From assembly GCA_903882875.1 (NCBI GenBank), contig CAIRYQ010000008.1:1-64000 (forward strand): 64,000 bases of DNA, read 5' to 3'. Within the stretch, counting starts at the first letter, position 1; every line of letters begins with the position of its first letter. Position numbers and translations under genes: made by a program. Positions 1 through 8,688 of this stretch are shown piece by piece. Under the pieces are notes generated by a model, which was not told the DNA's origin, ran no database searches, and was given only the letters and a program-made list of their open reading frames with translations. The DNA comes from an uncultured Spartobacteria bacterium. GTDB taxonomy: Bacteria; Verrucomicrobiota; Verrucomicrobiia; Chthoniobacterales; Chthoniobacteraceae.

Positions 1-121
1 CATCCACGCGCAGGGGGCAGTCGGGATTCCGCCCGATGATGTAGTCGCCCGGAGTGAGGACGTGTCGCGCGTGCTCCTTTCTATCCACGGTGATGAGGAC
101 CTCGGTCTGCGGGGCGGGCAT
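1..121 (-). CDS. FHA-domain protein, N-terminal fragment (runs off left edge)
   Basis: An open frame starts with ATG at 121 on the minus strand and is still open at base 1, giving the first 40 residues only. They include GDYIIGRNPDC followed by LRVD (residues 25-40), which fits the first strands and the Gly-Arg phosphothreonine-binding loop of a forkhead-associated domain. FHA domains read phosphorylated threonine on partner proteins, often downstream of Ser/Thr kinases. The rest of the protein lies outside the window, so its length and any fused domains are unknown. It is divergent from the coiled-coil gene at 239. Confidence 0.6.
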   Translation of the reverse strand, partial: MPAPQTEVLITVDRKEHARHVLTPGDYIIGRNPDCPLRVD

Positions 122-238
122 GGCGCGGGTGTAGCGGGCGGGCGGCGCACGCCAAGCCGCGAGTGAAGCGCCACCAGTCCCGCCGCCCGCTTTTTCACGG
201 CTTGCGGTGCCGCAGTGAGCGGGCACATTCCCGGCATC

Positions 239-1339
239 ATGCAGCGATTCCTTCCCACATTCCTCGTCGCGCTCGCGGTTGCCGCGGGCGTGTTTGCCTA
301 CGTCCAATACGACAGCGCCGCCACGCTGAAGCGTGAAATCGCCGACACAGCCTCCGCACGCGAAGCGGCGCTGAAGGCCGAGTCGGATGCGCGGGCGGAG
401 ATGGCGCGGCTGAAGGCCGAGACGGAGGCCGCGAGGGAAAACATCGCGCGCCTCACCGCGGAGCGCGACGCCGCGCTCGCTCGCGCCAGGAACGCCCCCG
501 GCGGCGCACCGATGCCGATCGGCGGCACACCGCCGCCGGAAAAGGCCGGCAACGGAATGATGGAGGGCATCGCGAAGATGTTCAGCACCGAGGACGGAAA
601 GAAGATGATGCGTTCGCAGATGGCGATGGGCCTGAAGATGCAGTACGGCGGGCTCGCGAAGGATCTGAAGCTCGACCCAAAAGTCGCGGACCAGGTGATG
701 GCCCTGCTCGGCGACCGGCAGGCCGCACTCACCGAGGCAACTTTTTCCGCGATGAAAAACGGGATGCTGGACGAGGCGGCGGCAAAGGACATCGCCGCGA
801 AATCCGAGGCGCTGCAAAAGGACTACGACGAGAAACTCAAGGTGGTCCTCGGCGAGCAGGGCGCATCGCAACTGAAGGATTACGAACGCACGCTCGGCGA
901 CCGGATGATGCTGACGATGCACGACCAGCAGTTCTCCGCCGCGGGCGCGCCGCTGGAGCAGGCGCAGCGCGATTCGCTGCTCCAGATCATGAAGGACGAG
1001 CGGCTGAAGACGCCCGCGACTCCGTTTGACGCGGCGAACTCCGGCGACAGCAGCAAGGCGTTTGCGGCGATGCGCGACGACGCCGCAGTGGAAAAATGGC
1101 TCAAGCAGGAGGAGGACTACCAGCAGCGCGTGCTGCAGGCCGCGCCGAATACGCTGAACCCCGACCAGGTCAACGCGCTGCGCGATTCGTTCAAGCAGCA
1201 GCTCGAAATGCAGCGGTTCGGCGTGAAGATGGGCAAAGAGATGTTCGGCGGGGCGGGAGCCAGCGCGACGATCTCGGTATCGAGCAGCGTGGATGCGGCC
1301 GCTCCCATTTCTCCGGCGAAGGAAACGCCCCCGAAGTAG
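239..1339 (+). CDS. Membrane-anchored coiled-coil protein of unknown function
   Basis: The 366-residue product starts with a short basic end and one hydrophobic segment (about residues 3-22), either a signal anchor or an uncleaved signal peptide. A charged Ala/Glu/Lys/Arg-rich stretch (about 25-90) should form a coiled coil. A Gly/Pro-rich hinge follows, then a helical, Met- and Lys-rich domain to the end. I do not recognise the family. A GTG at 215 is in frame, but the ATG at 239 directly precedes the hydrophobic segment and is preferred. The protein probably faces the periplasm. It is divergent from the FHA gene and convergent with the VanX-like gene. Confidence 0.6.
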   Translation: MQRFLPTFLVALAVAAGVFAYVQYDSAATLKREIADTASAREAALKAESDARAEMARLKAETEAARENIARLTAERDAALARARNAPGGAPMPIGGTPPPEKAGNGMMEGIAKMFSTEDGKKMMRSQMAMGLKMQYGGLAKDLKLDPKVADQVMALLGDRQAALTEATFSAMKNGMLDEAAAKDIAAKSEALQKDYDEKLKVVLGEQGASQLKDYERTLGDRMMLTMHDQQFSAAGAPLEQAQRDSLLQIMKDERLKTPATPFDAANSGDSSKAFAAMRDDAAVEKWLKQEEDYQQRVLQAAPNTLNPDQVNALRDSFKQQLEMQRFGVKMGKEMFGGAGASATISVSSSVDAAAPISPAKETPPK

Positions 1340-1386
1340 CAGGGCATTGCAGACGAAAGGCGATTTCCCTGCACCGACGGGGGGAT

Positions 1387-2097
1387 TCACCGGCCCGACT
1401 GTTCCACAACGGCGGATGCCGCACCCGTCGCAACCCAGAGCCCGTCTTTTCCCGGCAACATGGAATCCACCTGCACGGGCGTGCATGAGCGCCAGTGCTT
1501 GCCGATGAAGTGCCACCATTCGGTCCTCATGCCGATGAAGCCGCCGCGGGCCATGGCCCAGTGGAGGAGGTCGAGATGGTGGGCGATCTCGGCATCCTTG
1601 CCGCGGTAGTTCATCGCGGCGGCGGGCGTGAAGTCGTCGAAATCCGTGGGCATTTTCATCTCGCGGCCCTTCGCGTCCACGAGTGTCGCATCCACGACGG
1701 CACCCCATGTGTGGAGGGTGTGGCCCTTCTCCGGAGCAGCGACAAAGGAGCGGTTCTTCACGACTTCAAAGAGCGCCTGCTGCACGGCGGGCGGGCGGTA
1801 GGCGTCCCAGATTTTCAGACCGTAGCCCTGCGGCCGGAGCCATGCCTGCGCGACTTTCAGCCCCTCGGCCACGTGGCGGCGGACGATGCAGCGCGCGGCG
1901 GCAGGATAAAGCGCGCGGCCGGTGATGTTGCGCGGCGTGGCGTAGCGGAGGCCGACGAGGATGGTGGGATCCACCGTGGCGAGATCCACGAGGGGATCGT
2001 CTGCGGGCGGCGGCTGTGCGATTTCAGCGCGCGCGCAGGAGAGGGAAAAAATGAGGAGCAGGCTGGCGACGGCGCGCATGAGTGTGACTTTGAACAT
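1387..2097 (-). CDS. D-alanyl-D-alanine dipeptidase, VanX/DdpX family, secreted
   Basis: Zinc-dependent dipeptidase of peptidase family M15D, which cleaves D-Ala-D-Ala released from peptidoglycan. The VanX residues are all present: the Arg in WDAYRPP, the metal pair in HTWGAVVD (His and Asp seven apart), and EWWH, carrying the catalytic Glu and third zinc ligand. The N-terminus has a clear signal peptide (MRAVASLLLIFSLSCARA), so the enzyme should act outside the cytoplasm. ATGs at 2139, 2097 and 2079 are all possible starts; 2097 or 2079 fits the signal peptide best. No vanH/vanA genes are near, so a wall-recycling or nutritional role is likelier than glycopeptide resistance. It follows sufD by 66 bp on the same strand. 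Confidence 0.85.
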   Translation of the reverse strand: MFKVTLMRAVASLLLIFSLSCARAEIAQPPPADDPLVDLATVDPTILVGLRYATPRNITGRALYPAAARCIVRRHVAEGLKVAQAWLRPQGYGLKIWDAYRPPAVQQALFEVVKNRSFVAAPEKGHTLHTWGAVVDATLVDAKGREMKMPTDFDDFTPAAAMNYRGKDAEIAHHLDLLHWAMARGGFIGMRTEWWHFIGKHWRSCTPVQVDSMLPGKDGLWVATGAASAVVEQSGR

Positions 2098-2163
2098 CAG
2101 CCCGCGCAGGAGGAGCCATTTTTCAGCATTGCGCGGCACACCCGCGCCATGCGGCGGCAGCGT

Positions 2164-3498
2164 TCAACCGAGCTTCGCGTGCAACCTGTCGCGGAGAAGT
2201 TCACAGATCGCTTCGTTTGGCAGGCGCTCGGTGACTTCGTTCAGGAAGCCGAAGACCACGAGGCGCTGCGCGGATCGGAGCGGGATGCCGCGGGATAGGA
2301 GGTAGAAGAGCTCCTCGATGTCCACCTGGCCGCTCGTCGCGCCGTGCGTGCAGCGGACGTCATCGGCCTCGATCTCGAGGCCGGGGGCGCTGTTGGCCTC
2401 GGCTTCGTCGGTGAGCAGGAGGTTGCGGACCTTCTGGTAGGCGTCGGTCTTGTGCGCATCGGGCTCCACGCGGATGAGGCCGGTGAAGATGGCGCGGGAC
2501 TGGTCGTTGAGCGAATTCTTGTAGAGGAGGTCGCTGGCGGTGTTCGGAGCCTCGTGGATTTGCAGCGTGCGCTGGTCCACGATCTGCGTGCCTTCGGTGG
2601 CGGAAATGCTGAGCATGTCGCTGCGCCCGCCAGGGCCACGGAGGTGGCTGATGGCTTCGCTGCGGACGTAGCGTCCGCCGAGGTTCAGCACGAGCGCGAG
2701 CGCGGCGGCGTCACGGGCGACGACGGTGTTGTTGATGCGGAAGGCGAGCGACTTCGTGTTGAACTGCTGCACGGCGACGTAGGTGACCTTTGCGCCGTCG
2801 CCGACGATGATGTCATTCGCGCCGACGGAGAGGCCGGGCTCGTCGCATGCGGAGCCGAAGTAATCCACGAGGGTCACCTTGCTGTTCGCCTCGGCGATGA
2901 CGATCGTGTGCGGGAAAATCGCGGAGCCCTCGCCCTGCGACCAGTGGAAGCACTCGACGGGCAGCGCGATTTCCACGCCGCGCGGGACATAGAGGAAGGT
3001 GCCGTTGCGCACCTGCGACTCGTGCAGCGCGGCGAATTTCTGCGAGCCGAGGATCGCGCCCTCGCGCATGAAGTGTTTCTCGATGATTTCGCGCTGCGTG
3101 GCGATGGCCTGCTCGATTGGCAACCACAGCACGCCCTTTGCGCGCAGCGAGTCGCCGTGAAATTCCTGCGCGAGCAAGCGGTCGTTTCCAAAAACCATGC
3201 GGCCCGAGGTCTCGGCCAGTCCGGTCGAGCGGAAAAGCAGCGCGCTGCGCTCAGCCTCGCCAAGCTCCTGTGCGCGGTGGAATGGCGAGAGGTCGAGCGC
3301 CTTCACGTCGGCGAAACGCCACGTCTCGTCGGTGCGCGCGGGCATCGGGAGCTGCGTGAATTTTTCCCACGCGGCCTGCTGGCGCTCGCGGAAATACGTC
3401 GGGTGGCTGTGGAAATCAGGGCCGCTGGTCATCACAAATTTTTCGGTCTTCGCCGCGCTCAACGACGGCGCGGCGGGAGATTCGAGGACGGCGCTCAT
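2164..3498 (-). CDS. sufD: Fe-S cluster assembly protein SufD
   Basis: SufD (444 aa) is the SufB paralogue that completes the SufBC2D scaffold for iron-sulfur cluster assembly in the cytoplasm. The N-terminal part carries the typical PxxxxExWRxxD region (ARTDETWRFADVKAL), and the C-terminal beta-helix includes the family segment RCTHGATSGQVDIEELFY, where SufD has His in place of the SufB Cys region. The start codon shares one base with the sufB stop (TGATG), so translation is probably coupled. It is the last gene of fur-sufC-sufB-sufD; sufS, sufE and sufA are not in the window. Confidence 0.95.
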   Translation of the reverse strand: MSAVLESPAAPSLSAAKTEKFVMTSGPDFHSHPTYFRERQQAAWEKFTQLPMPARTDETWRFADVKALDLSPFHRAQELGEAERSALLFRSTGLAETSGRMVFGNDRLLAQEFHGDSLRAKGVLWLPIEQAIATQREIIEKHFMREGAILGSQKFAALHESQVRNGTFLYVPRGVEIALPVECFHWSQGEGSAIFPHTIVIAEANSKVTLVDYFGSACDEPGLSVGANDIIVGDGAKVTYVAVQQFNTKSLAFRINNTVVARDAAALALVLNLGGRYVRSEAISHLRGPGGRSDMLSISATEGTQIVDQRTLQIHEAPNTASDLLYKNSLNDQSRAIFTGLIRVEPDAHKTDAYQKVRNLLLTDEAEANSAPGLEIEADDVRCTHGATSGQVDIEELFYLLSRGIPLRSAQRLVVFGFLNEVTERLPNEAICELLRDRLHAKLG

Positions 3499-4931
3499 CA
3501 GCCGACGCTCCCTTCCATTTCGAGGTCAATGAGGCGCTTCAGCTCGACGCTGTATTCCATCGGGAACTGGCGGACGAGGTCGTTGACGAAGCCGTTCACC
3601 GAAAGGCTCATCGCCTGCGCCTTCGTGAGGCCGCGCTGCTGCATGTAGAAGATCTGCTCGGCGGAAATCTGCGAGACGCTCGCCTCGTGCTGCGTGGCGT
3701 TGCCGGTGCCGCGCACGTTGATGGCGGGATAGGTGTCGGTGCGGCTGGTCGGGTTGATCAGCAGCGCGTCGCACTCGGTGTTGTTCTTGCAGCCCTTGAG
3801 ATGCTTCGGAATGTGGACGAGGCCGCGGTAGGTGGAACGGCCTTTGCCGAGGCTGATGCTCTTGCTGACGATGTTCGATGTCGTCTCGTCCGCGGCGTGG
3901 ATCATCTTCGCGCCGGTGTCCTGATGCTGGCCGTCGCCGGCGAGCGCGATGGAGATCACTTCGCCGCGCGCCTTGCGGCCCTTCAGCACGACGCCGGGAT
4001 ATTTCATCGTGAGGCGCGAGCCGATGTTGCAGTCAATCCACTTCACCTCGGCCTCCTCGTGCGCGATGGCGCGCTTGGTGACGAGGTTGAAGACGTTTGC
4101 GCTCCAGTTCTGCACCGTGATGTATTGCAGCTTTGCGCCCTTCATCGCGACGAGCTCGACGACTGCGGAGTGCAGTGTCGCCGTCTCGAATTTCGGCGCG
4201 GTGCAGCCCTCCATGTACATCACCTCGGAGCCTTCGTCGGCGATGATGAGCGTACGCTCGAACTGGCCGAAGTTCTCCGCGTTGATGCGGAAATACGCCT
4301 GCAACGGATGCTTCACCTTCACGCCCTTCGGCACGTAGATGAATGAGCCGCCGCTGAACACAGCGGCGTTGAGAGCGCTGAATTTATTGTCGCCCGTGGG
4401 GATCACTTTGCCGAACCACTTGCGGAAAATTTCCGGGTGTTCCTTCAGCCCTTCGGTGCTGCCGACGAAGATCACGCCCTCGTCTCCGAGCGCTTTTTTC
4501 ATGTTGGAGTACACCGCCTCGCTGTCGAACTGCGCCTCGACGCCCGCGAGGAACTTGCGCTCCTGCTCCGGGATGCCGAGCCGCTCGAATGTGCGCTTCT
4601 CGGCGTCCGTGACATCGTCCCACGAGCGCTTCGGCTTTTGGCCGTTCGCGAGGTAGTAGCGGATATTTTGGAAGACAATGTTCTCCAGATCCTTCGACGC
4701 CCAGTGCGTCGGCATCGGCTTGGAAAAGAAAACGTCGAGCGCCTTGTGGCGGAACTCGCGGATCCAATCCGGCTCGCTCTTCACGTCGGAAATATAATCA
4801 ACCGTCGCGTGCGAAAGGCCCGTGCCCGCGTCGAACGCGTGCTGCTCGGGATAGGAAAAATTCCCGGCGGTGCGATCGATGTCGAGTTGCGCGGCCTGGT
4901 CGGTGATGGGTTCGAGTAGTTCGGTGCTCAT
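3498..4931 (-). CDS. sufB: Fe-S cluster assembly protein SufB
   Basis: SufB (477 aa) is the core scaffold subunit of the SufBC2D complex. The sequence is full length and carries the highly conserved blocks [15 protein letters not shown] and [10 protein letters not shown] (with the Cys proposed to accept sulfur), plus the C-terminal [10 protein letters not shown] and [20 protein letters not shown] segments that distinguish SufB from SufD. It lies 21 bp downstream of sufC and overlaps sufD by one base. Co-transcription with the Fur-type regulator upstream suggests control by iron or peroxide, which is an inference from context. Confidence 0.97.
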   Translation of the reverse strand: MSTELLEPITDQAAQLDIDRTAGNFSYPEQHAFDAGTGLSHATVDYISDVKSEPDWIREFRHKALDVFFSKPMPTHWASKDLENIVFQNIRYYLANGQKPKRSWDDVTDAEKRTFERLGIPEQERKFLAGVEAQFDSEAVYSNMKKALGDEGVIFVGSTEGLKEHPEIFRKWFGKVIPTGDNKFSALNAAVFSGGSFIYVPKGVKVKHPLQAYFRINAENFGQFERTLIIADEGSEVMYMEGCTAPKFETATLHSAVVELVAMKGAKLQYITVQNWSANVFNLVTKRAIAHEEAEVKWIDCNIGSRLTMKYPGVVLKGRKARGEVISIALAGDGQHQDTGAKMIHAADETTSNIVSKSISLGKGRSTYRGLVHIPKHLKGCKNNTECDALLINPTSRTDTYPAINVRGTGNATQHEASVSQISAEQIFYMQQRGLTKAQAMSLSVNGFVNDLVRQFPMEYSVELKRLIDLEMEGSVG

Positions 4932-4952
4932 GCTTGCCTCCTTGTTGAAAAA

Positions 4953-5720
4953 TTATGCCGACGCCGCGGCGGCGATGTCGTCCTTGATCCAGTCGTAGCC
5001 CTTCGCCTCGAGTTCGAGCGCGAGTTCCTTGCCGCCGGTGTGCTCGATGCGTCCGCCCACGAGCACATGCACCACGTCGGGCACGATGTAGTCGAGCAAC
5101 CGCTGGTAATGCGTGATGACGAGGAAGCCGCGCTCCGGGCTGCGCATTGCGTTCACCCCGTTCGAGACGATCTTCAGCGCGTCAATGTCGAGGCCGCTGT
5201 CCGTCTCGTCGAGAATGGCATATTTCGGCTCCAGCATGAGCATCTGCAAAATCTCGTTCCGCTTTTTTTCGCCGCCGGAGAAACCCTCGTTCACCGAGCG
5301 CGCGGTGAATTTCCGATCCATCTCCAGCATGTCCATCTTCTCGTAGAGCCGCGCGTAGTAGTCGGTGGCTTCGAGTTCCTCGCCCTCGGGCAGGCGGGCC
5401 TGCAATGCGGCACGGATGAAATTCGCATTCGAGACGCCGGGGATTTCCATCGGGTACTGGAACGCGAGGAAGACGCCGGCGCGCGAACGCTCATCGGGTG
5501 CCATGCCGAGCACGTTCACGCCGTCGAGCAGCACTTCGCCCTCGGTCACTTCGTAGTCGGGATGTCCGCCGAGGACTTTGCTCAGCGTGCTCTTGCCGGA
5601 GCCGTTCGGCCCCATGATCGCGTGGACCTTGCCTTTCTCGATCGTGAGGTTCAGGCCGCGCAGGATTTCAGCGCCGGTCGAGGCGACGCGGGCGTGCAGA
5701 TTTTTGATTTCGAGACTCAT
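4953..5720 (-). CDS. sufC: Fe-S cluster assembly ATPase SufC
   Basis: An ABC-type ATPase (255 aa) that drives conformational change of the SufBD scaffold; it is cytoplasmic and not a transporter. Walker A is GPNGSGKST, the signature is [11 protein letters not shown] and Walker B is [13 protein letters not shown], all in SufC-specific form. The start at 5720 ([12 protein letters not shown]) matches the family N-terminus; the frame extends upstream but only through sequence that overlaps fur. The gene lies 19 bp after the fur stop and is followed by sufB, forming one operon. Confidence 0.97.
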   Translation of the reverse strand: MSLEIKNLHARVASTGAEILRGLNLTIEKGKVHAIMGPNGSGKSTLSKVLGGHPDYEVTEGEVLLDGVNVLGMAPDERSRAGVFLAFQYPMEIPGVSNANFIRAALQARLPEGEELEATDYYARLYEKMDMLEMDRKFTARSVNEGFSGGEKKRNEILQMLMLEPKYAILDETDSGLDIDALKIVSNGVNAMRSPERGFLVITHYQRLLDYIVPDVVHVLVGGRIEHTGGKELALELEAKGYDWIKDDIAAAASA

Positions 5721-5739
5721 TGGTTTGGAAAAATTGAAC

Positions 5740-6225
5740 TCAGTTGCGCTTCGACACTTTCGCCTTGGCCGATGCGTCGGAGGCGCACTTCGGGCATTTG
5801 CCGCGGAAGGCAACTTCGTGATGGGCGATGATCAGGCTCTCGGGAAACTCCCACACATCCTCGGGCCGCTTGCGATTGCGCAGCGGAATGTCGGAAACGC
5901 CGCCGCAGTTCTCGCAAAAAAAGTGCGCGTGCTCCTCGAGATTCGGGCAGTAGCGTGCAGGCCCACGCTCGTCGGCCACCGTTTTTGCGAGTCCGCAGTC
6001 GGTCAGCGTTTCGAGGCAATTATAGACGGTGGCCAGCGAGATCGAGGGAACCCTGTCACGCACGCGGGTGAAAACTTCGACAGCCGTAGGATGGTCGCGT
6101 TTGCCCATCAGCACATCGTAAACGGCGCGGCGCTGATCGGTCATCCGCAGGCCGTGGCCGTGGATTTTTTCATCGGGCGATGGGGAATGGGAGGCTGGCT
6201 TGTTCATCTGCACAGACGAGAACAT
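5740..6225 (-). CDS. Fur-family metalloregulator (Fur/PerR type)
   Basis: A 161-aa Fur-superfamily repressor. A winged helix (about residues 25-90, with [12 protein letters not shown] and [12 protein letters not shown]) is followed by a dimerisation domain with two CxxC structural zinc pairs (Cys104/107 and Cys144/147). Aligned without gaps to Bacillus PerR, the regulatory ligands are His45, Cys93, His99, His101 and Asp112; PerR has Asp and Fur has Glu where this protein has Cys93. It heads the suf operon and probably controls it and itself; a 13-bp palindrome lies 18 bp upstream. ATG 6225 (weak AAGG upstream) and ATG 6207 are both possible starts. Confidence 0.9.
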   Translation of the reverse strand: MFSSVQMNKPASHSPSPDEKIHGHGLRMTDQRRAVYDVLMGKRDHPTAVEVFTRVRDRVPSISLATVYNCLETLTDCGLAKTVADERGPARYCPNLEEHAHFFCENCGGVSDIPLRNRKRPEDVWEFPESLIIAHHEVAFRGKCPKCASDASAKAKVSKRN

Positions 6226-6242
6226 TTGGCCTTAACCTTATC

Positions 6243-6255
6243 AAGAACAATTCTT
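6243..6255. promoter_or_regulatory. Candidate operator upstream of fur-suf
   Basis: AAGAA-CAA-TTCTT is a 13-bp inverted repeat in an unusually A+T-rich patch just upstream of the fur start. Its position and A/T-rich dyad symmetry suit a Fur/PerR-type operator for autoregulation. It does not match the E. coli Fur box closely, so the assignment is an inference. Confidence 0.35.
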
Positions 6256-6421
6256 ATTTAGGATACGGTTCAACCAAGAATGCCCCTCATGACGTTTGCA
6301 TGGCATGAGGAAAAATCCTTAAACCGGATGCGGCAAGGCTTCCAGTGCGGACACCCGCACAAGATTTTCTGGGCCTCATCGGAGGCTGTGCAATGATGCA
6401 CTAAAATGAAGAAAATGCGCC

Positions 6422-6451
6422 TTGACGCACGAAACCCGAAAACACTACATC
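6422..6451 (+). promoter_or_regulatory. Candidate sigma-70 promoter for the nrd riboswitch transcript
   Basis: TTGACG (6422-6427) and TACATC (6446-6451) are separated by 18 bp and lie about 20 bp upstream of the riboswitch fold. The -35 is a 5/6 match and the -10 is weak. Placement just before the aptamer is the main support. Confidence 0.4.
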
Positions 6452-6469
6452 CTGTGCAGTTCTTTGAAA

Positions 6470-6690
6470 GCAACCACAACATACAGTGGTTGCGCGAGCG
6501 AAAGAGTGCCTGTGGCCACGGCCACAGGAGAATAGGGAACCGGGTGTGAATCCCGGACGGTAGCGCCGCTGTAACGAGCGACGAAAGCCCCACACATGCC
6601 ACTGCGACACCGCCGGCCAGCGAGTCGGCGACGCGGTAAGGCGGGGTGAGTAGATGGACCTCGGAGTCAGAAGACCTGCTCTTTCGCCCT
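6470..6690 (+). ncRNA. Cobalamin (adenosylcobalamin) riboswitch aptamer
   Basis: A cis-acting B12 sensor. It opens with a perfect hairpin (GCAACCAC/GTGGTTGC, 6470-6493) and carries the conserved core GGTGTGAATCCCGGACGGT, the CGCCGCTGTAACGAG element, a B12 box with GCCACTGCGACACCG, and the closing AGTCAGAAGACCTGC motif. The order and wording match the cobalamin riboswitch family. It sits about 230 bp upstream of nrdB and is followed by an intrinsic terminator, so B12 binding should end transcription before the operon. The 5' and 3' limits are approximate. Confidence 0.93.
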
Positions 6691-6790
6691 CATCATCGGC
6701 CCCGCATCCTCGGGGTGAAAAACGGTCGCGCCAATGACCGGATGGGATGCTGACAGACTTTTTTCCGCGCATCGCTGCCGATGCGCCCGG

Positions 6791-6842
6791 AGCCTGCGGT
6801 TTTCCTCATCGTGCGAGAGGCGGAATCCGCGGGCTTTTTTTT
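6791..6842 (+). terminator. Intrinsic terminator, likely riboswitch expression platform
   Basis: The arms GCCTGCGG...CCTC and GAGG...CCGCGGGC pair with a bulge, and eight T residues follow (6835-6842). It lies between the cobalamin aptamer and nrdB with no gene end before it, so its role is most likely conditional attenuation of the nrd operon rather than termination of an upstream gene. Confidence 0.75.
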
Positions 6843-6915
6843 GTGCCCCAGCGTCTCTCGGAAAAATCACCGCGCGTGATGGCGCACGCGCCCTTTCCAG
6901 ACCATCCTCGACACC

Positions 6916-8094
6916 ATGAGCACCGACATCCTCGATTCACCCGCCGCGTCCGCCCAGGACGACGCACTCAATTTTTCCGACGGAAATCTCGCCGCGAGCG
7001 AGCAGGGCGATTTCGTCGTCTATAAAATGGGCGCGAAAACCTTCCGGCTCGACAAGGCGAAGGCCCGCGCGCGGCTCGCGGGGAAGCGCGTGATCAACGG
7101 CCAGCGCAGCGCGGAGCTGAACATCCTGCCGCTGAAATACCACGAGGCCTACCGCATCTACAAACAGATGAAGGCGAACCATTGGGAGCCGGACGTGATT
7201 GATATGACGCGCGATTCGCAGCAGTGGAACACGGGTGCGCTCACGGCGAAGGAGCGGTGGATCATCGAGATGGGCGTCGGCTATTTTTCCGCGGCGGAAG
7301 GCATCGTCGGCGACTCCGTGCTGCACGTCATCGAGGACAACCTCACTGCGGCCGAGCTGAAGCACGCGTCGCTGCGGCATATCGCGGAGGAAAGCATCCA
7401 CATGGATTCGCTGCTGCACATCATCGGCTCGCTGAACATTGATCTCGACGAGGTCACCGCGAAGTTCAGCGACATCCCGAGCGTGCGCGCGAAGAACGCG
7501 TTCATCACGCGCCACATGCCGGAGCTGAAGATGGGCATTGATCTCACGATCACGGCGAACAAGCAGAAGTTCGCGAAGGCCATCTTCGCCATCACGCAGG
7601 TCATGGAAGGCACGCAGTTCTACGCGCTCTTTGCGATGGTGCTCTCGCTGCACCGGCAGAACAAAATGACGGGCATCGGCCAGATGTTCCAATACACGCT
7701 GCGCGACGAGAGCAACCACATCGAGCTGGGCCGCTACATCCTCACGCAGCTCATCGCGGAAAATCCCGACGTGTGGACTCCGGAGTTCCGCGCGGAGCTG
7801 GTCGAGTTCATGCGCGAGGGCGTGGAGTTGGAGAAGGAATTTGTCCGCGATTGCCTGCCCGAAGACGGCGTGGGCATGACGCAGGCGGACTTCCTCACCT
7901 ACGTCGAATACAACGCCGACCGCCGCCTCGCCGGCCTCAACCTGCCCGCACTGTCCGGCGTGAAGACGAACCCTTTCGCCTGGCTCGACGAGGTGATTTT
8001 CCTGCGCAAGGAGAAGAACTTCTTCGAGACGCGCGTCACCGAATACCAGACGAGCGGCAGCGTGAAGAACACCGCCGAGGACGACCTGATCTGA
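6916..8094 (+). CDS. nrdB: Ribonucleotide reductase small subunit, class Ic-like (no radical Tyr)
   Basis: The R2 subunit (392 aa), which generates the oxidant that starts ribonucleotide reduction in NrdA. Against E. coli R2 the metal ligands align with constant spacing: Glu128 (for Asp84), Glu159, His162, Glu231, Glu265 and His268. Trp90 of the radical path (Trp48) is kept and a Tyr sits near the C-terminus. The radical tyrosine position (Tyr122) is Leu166. Glu at the first ligand and no Tyr are features of the chlamydial class Ic enzyme, which uses a Mn/Fe cofactor and has Phe at this site. First gene of nrdB-dcd-nrdA under the cobalamin riboswitch; its stop overlaps the dcd start. Confidence 0.95.
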   Translation: MSTDILDSPAASAQDDALNFSDGNLAASEQGDFVVYKMGAKTFRLDKAKARARLAGKRVINGQRSAELNILPLKYHEAYRIYKQMKANHWEPDVIDMTRDSQQWNTGALTAKERWIIEMGVGYFSAAEGIVGDSVLHVIEDNLTAAELKHASLRHIAEESIHMDSLLHIIGSLNIDLDEVTAKFSDIPSVRAKNAFITRHMPELKMGIDLTITANKQKFAKAIFAITQVMEGTQFYALFAMVLSLHRQNKMTGIGQMFQYTLRDESNHIELGRYILTQLIAENPDVWTPEFRAELVEFMREGVELEKEFVRDCLPEDGVGMTQADFLTYVEYNADRRLAGLNLPALSGVKTNPFAWLDEVIFLRKEKNFFETRVTEYQTSGSVKNTAEDDLI

Positions 8095-8663
8095 TGGGTG
8101 TCCACGCCGACAAATGGATTCGCCGCATGGCGAAGGAGCGCGGGATGATCGAGCCGTTCGAGGACGGGCTCGTGCGCAGGAACGCCGCGGGCGCATCGGT
8201 CATCAGCTACGGACTGTCGAGCTACGGCTACGACCTGCGGGTGGCCGATGAGTTCAAGGTCTTCACGAATGTGTATAGCGCCGTCGTGGACCCGAAGGCG
8301 TTCGATGAAAAGTCATTCGTGGACATGCGCGGCGAGAGCTGCCTCGTGCCGCCGAACTCCTTCGCGCTCGCGCGCAGCGTCGAATACTTCCGCATCCCGC
8401 GCGACGTGCTCACGCTCTGCGTCGGCAAGAGCACCTACGCGCGCTGCGGCATCATCGTGAATGTCACGCCCTTCGAGCCGGAATGGGAGGGCCACGTGAC
8501 GCTGGAAATTTCCAACACCACTCCGCTGCCCGCGCGCATCTACGCGGGCGAAGGTCTCGCGCAGGTGATCTTCCTCGCCGCCGCCGAGCCGTGCGAAACG
8601 AGCTACGCCGACCGCGGCGGCAAATACCAGGCCCAGCGCGGCATCACCGTTCCGCGCATTTGA
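8094..8663 (+). CDS. dcd: dCTP deaminase
   Basis: Converts dCTP to dUTP in the dTTP-supplying pathway (189 aa, normal for the family). The active-site motif [10 protein letters not shown] and the catalytic Glu in [10 protein letters not shown] are present, as is the C-terminal [11 protein letters not shown] that closes over nucleotide in the trimer. The start ATG overlaps the nrdB stop (TGATG); the frame is open further upstream but only inside nrdB. Its place between the two ribonucleotide reductase genes links deoxynucleotide production with dUTP/dTTP supply under one B12-controlled transcript. Confidence 0.95.
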   Translation: MGVHADKWIRRMAKERGMIEPFEDGLVRRNAAGASVISYGLSSYGYDLRVADEFKVFTNVYSAVVDPKAFDEKSFVDMRGESCLVPPNSFALARSVEYFRIPRDVLTLCVGKSTYARCGIIVNVTPFEPEWEGHVTLEISNTTPLPARIYAGEGLAQVIFLAAAEPCETSYADRGGKYQAQRGITVPRI

Positions 8664-8688
8664 TTTCCACCCGACACCGCCAACGCCC

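Noticed and set aside
1495-2298. Plus-strand 267-aa frame opposite the VanX-like gene.
   Set aside because: Antisense shadow in high-G+C DNA; the minus strand encodes a complete enzyme.
2344-3648. Plus-strand 434-aa frame opposite sufD.
   Set aside because: Antisense of a clear sufD; composition of Val/Ala/Arg/Glu/His typical of reverse-strand shadows.
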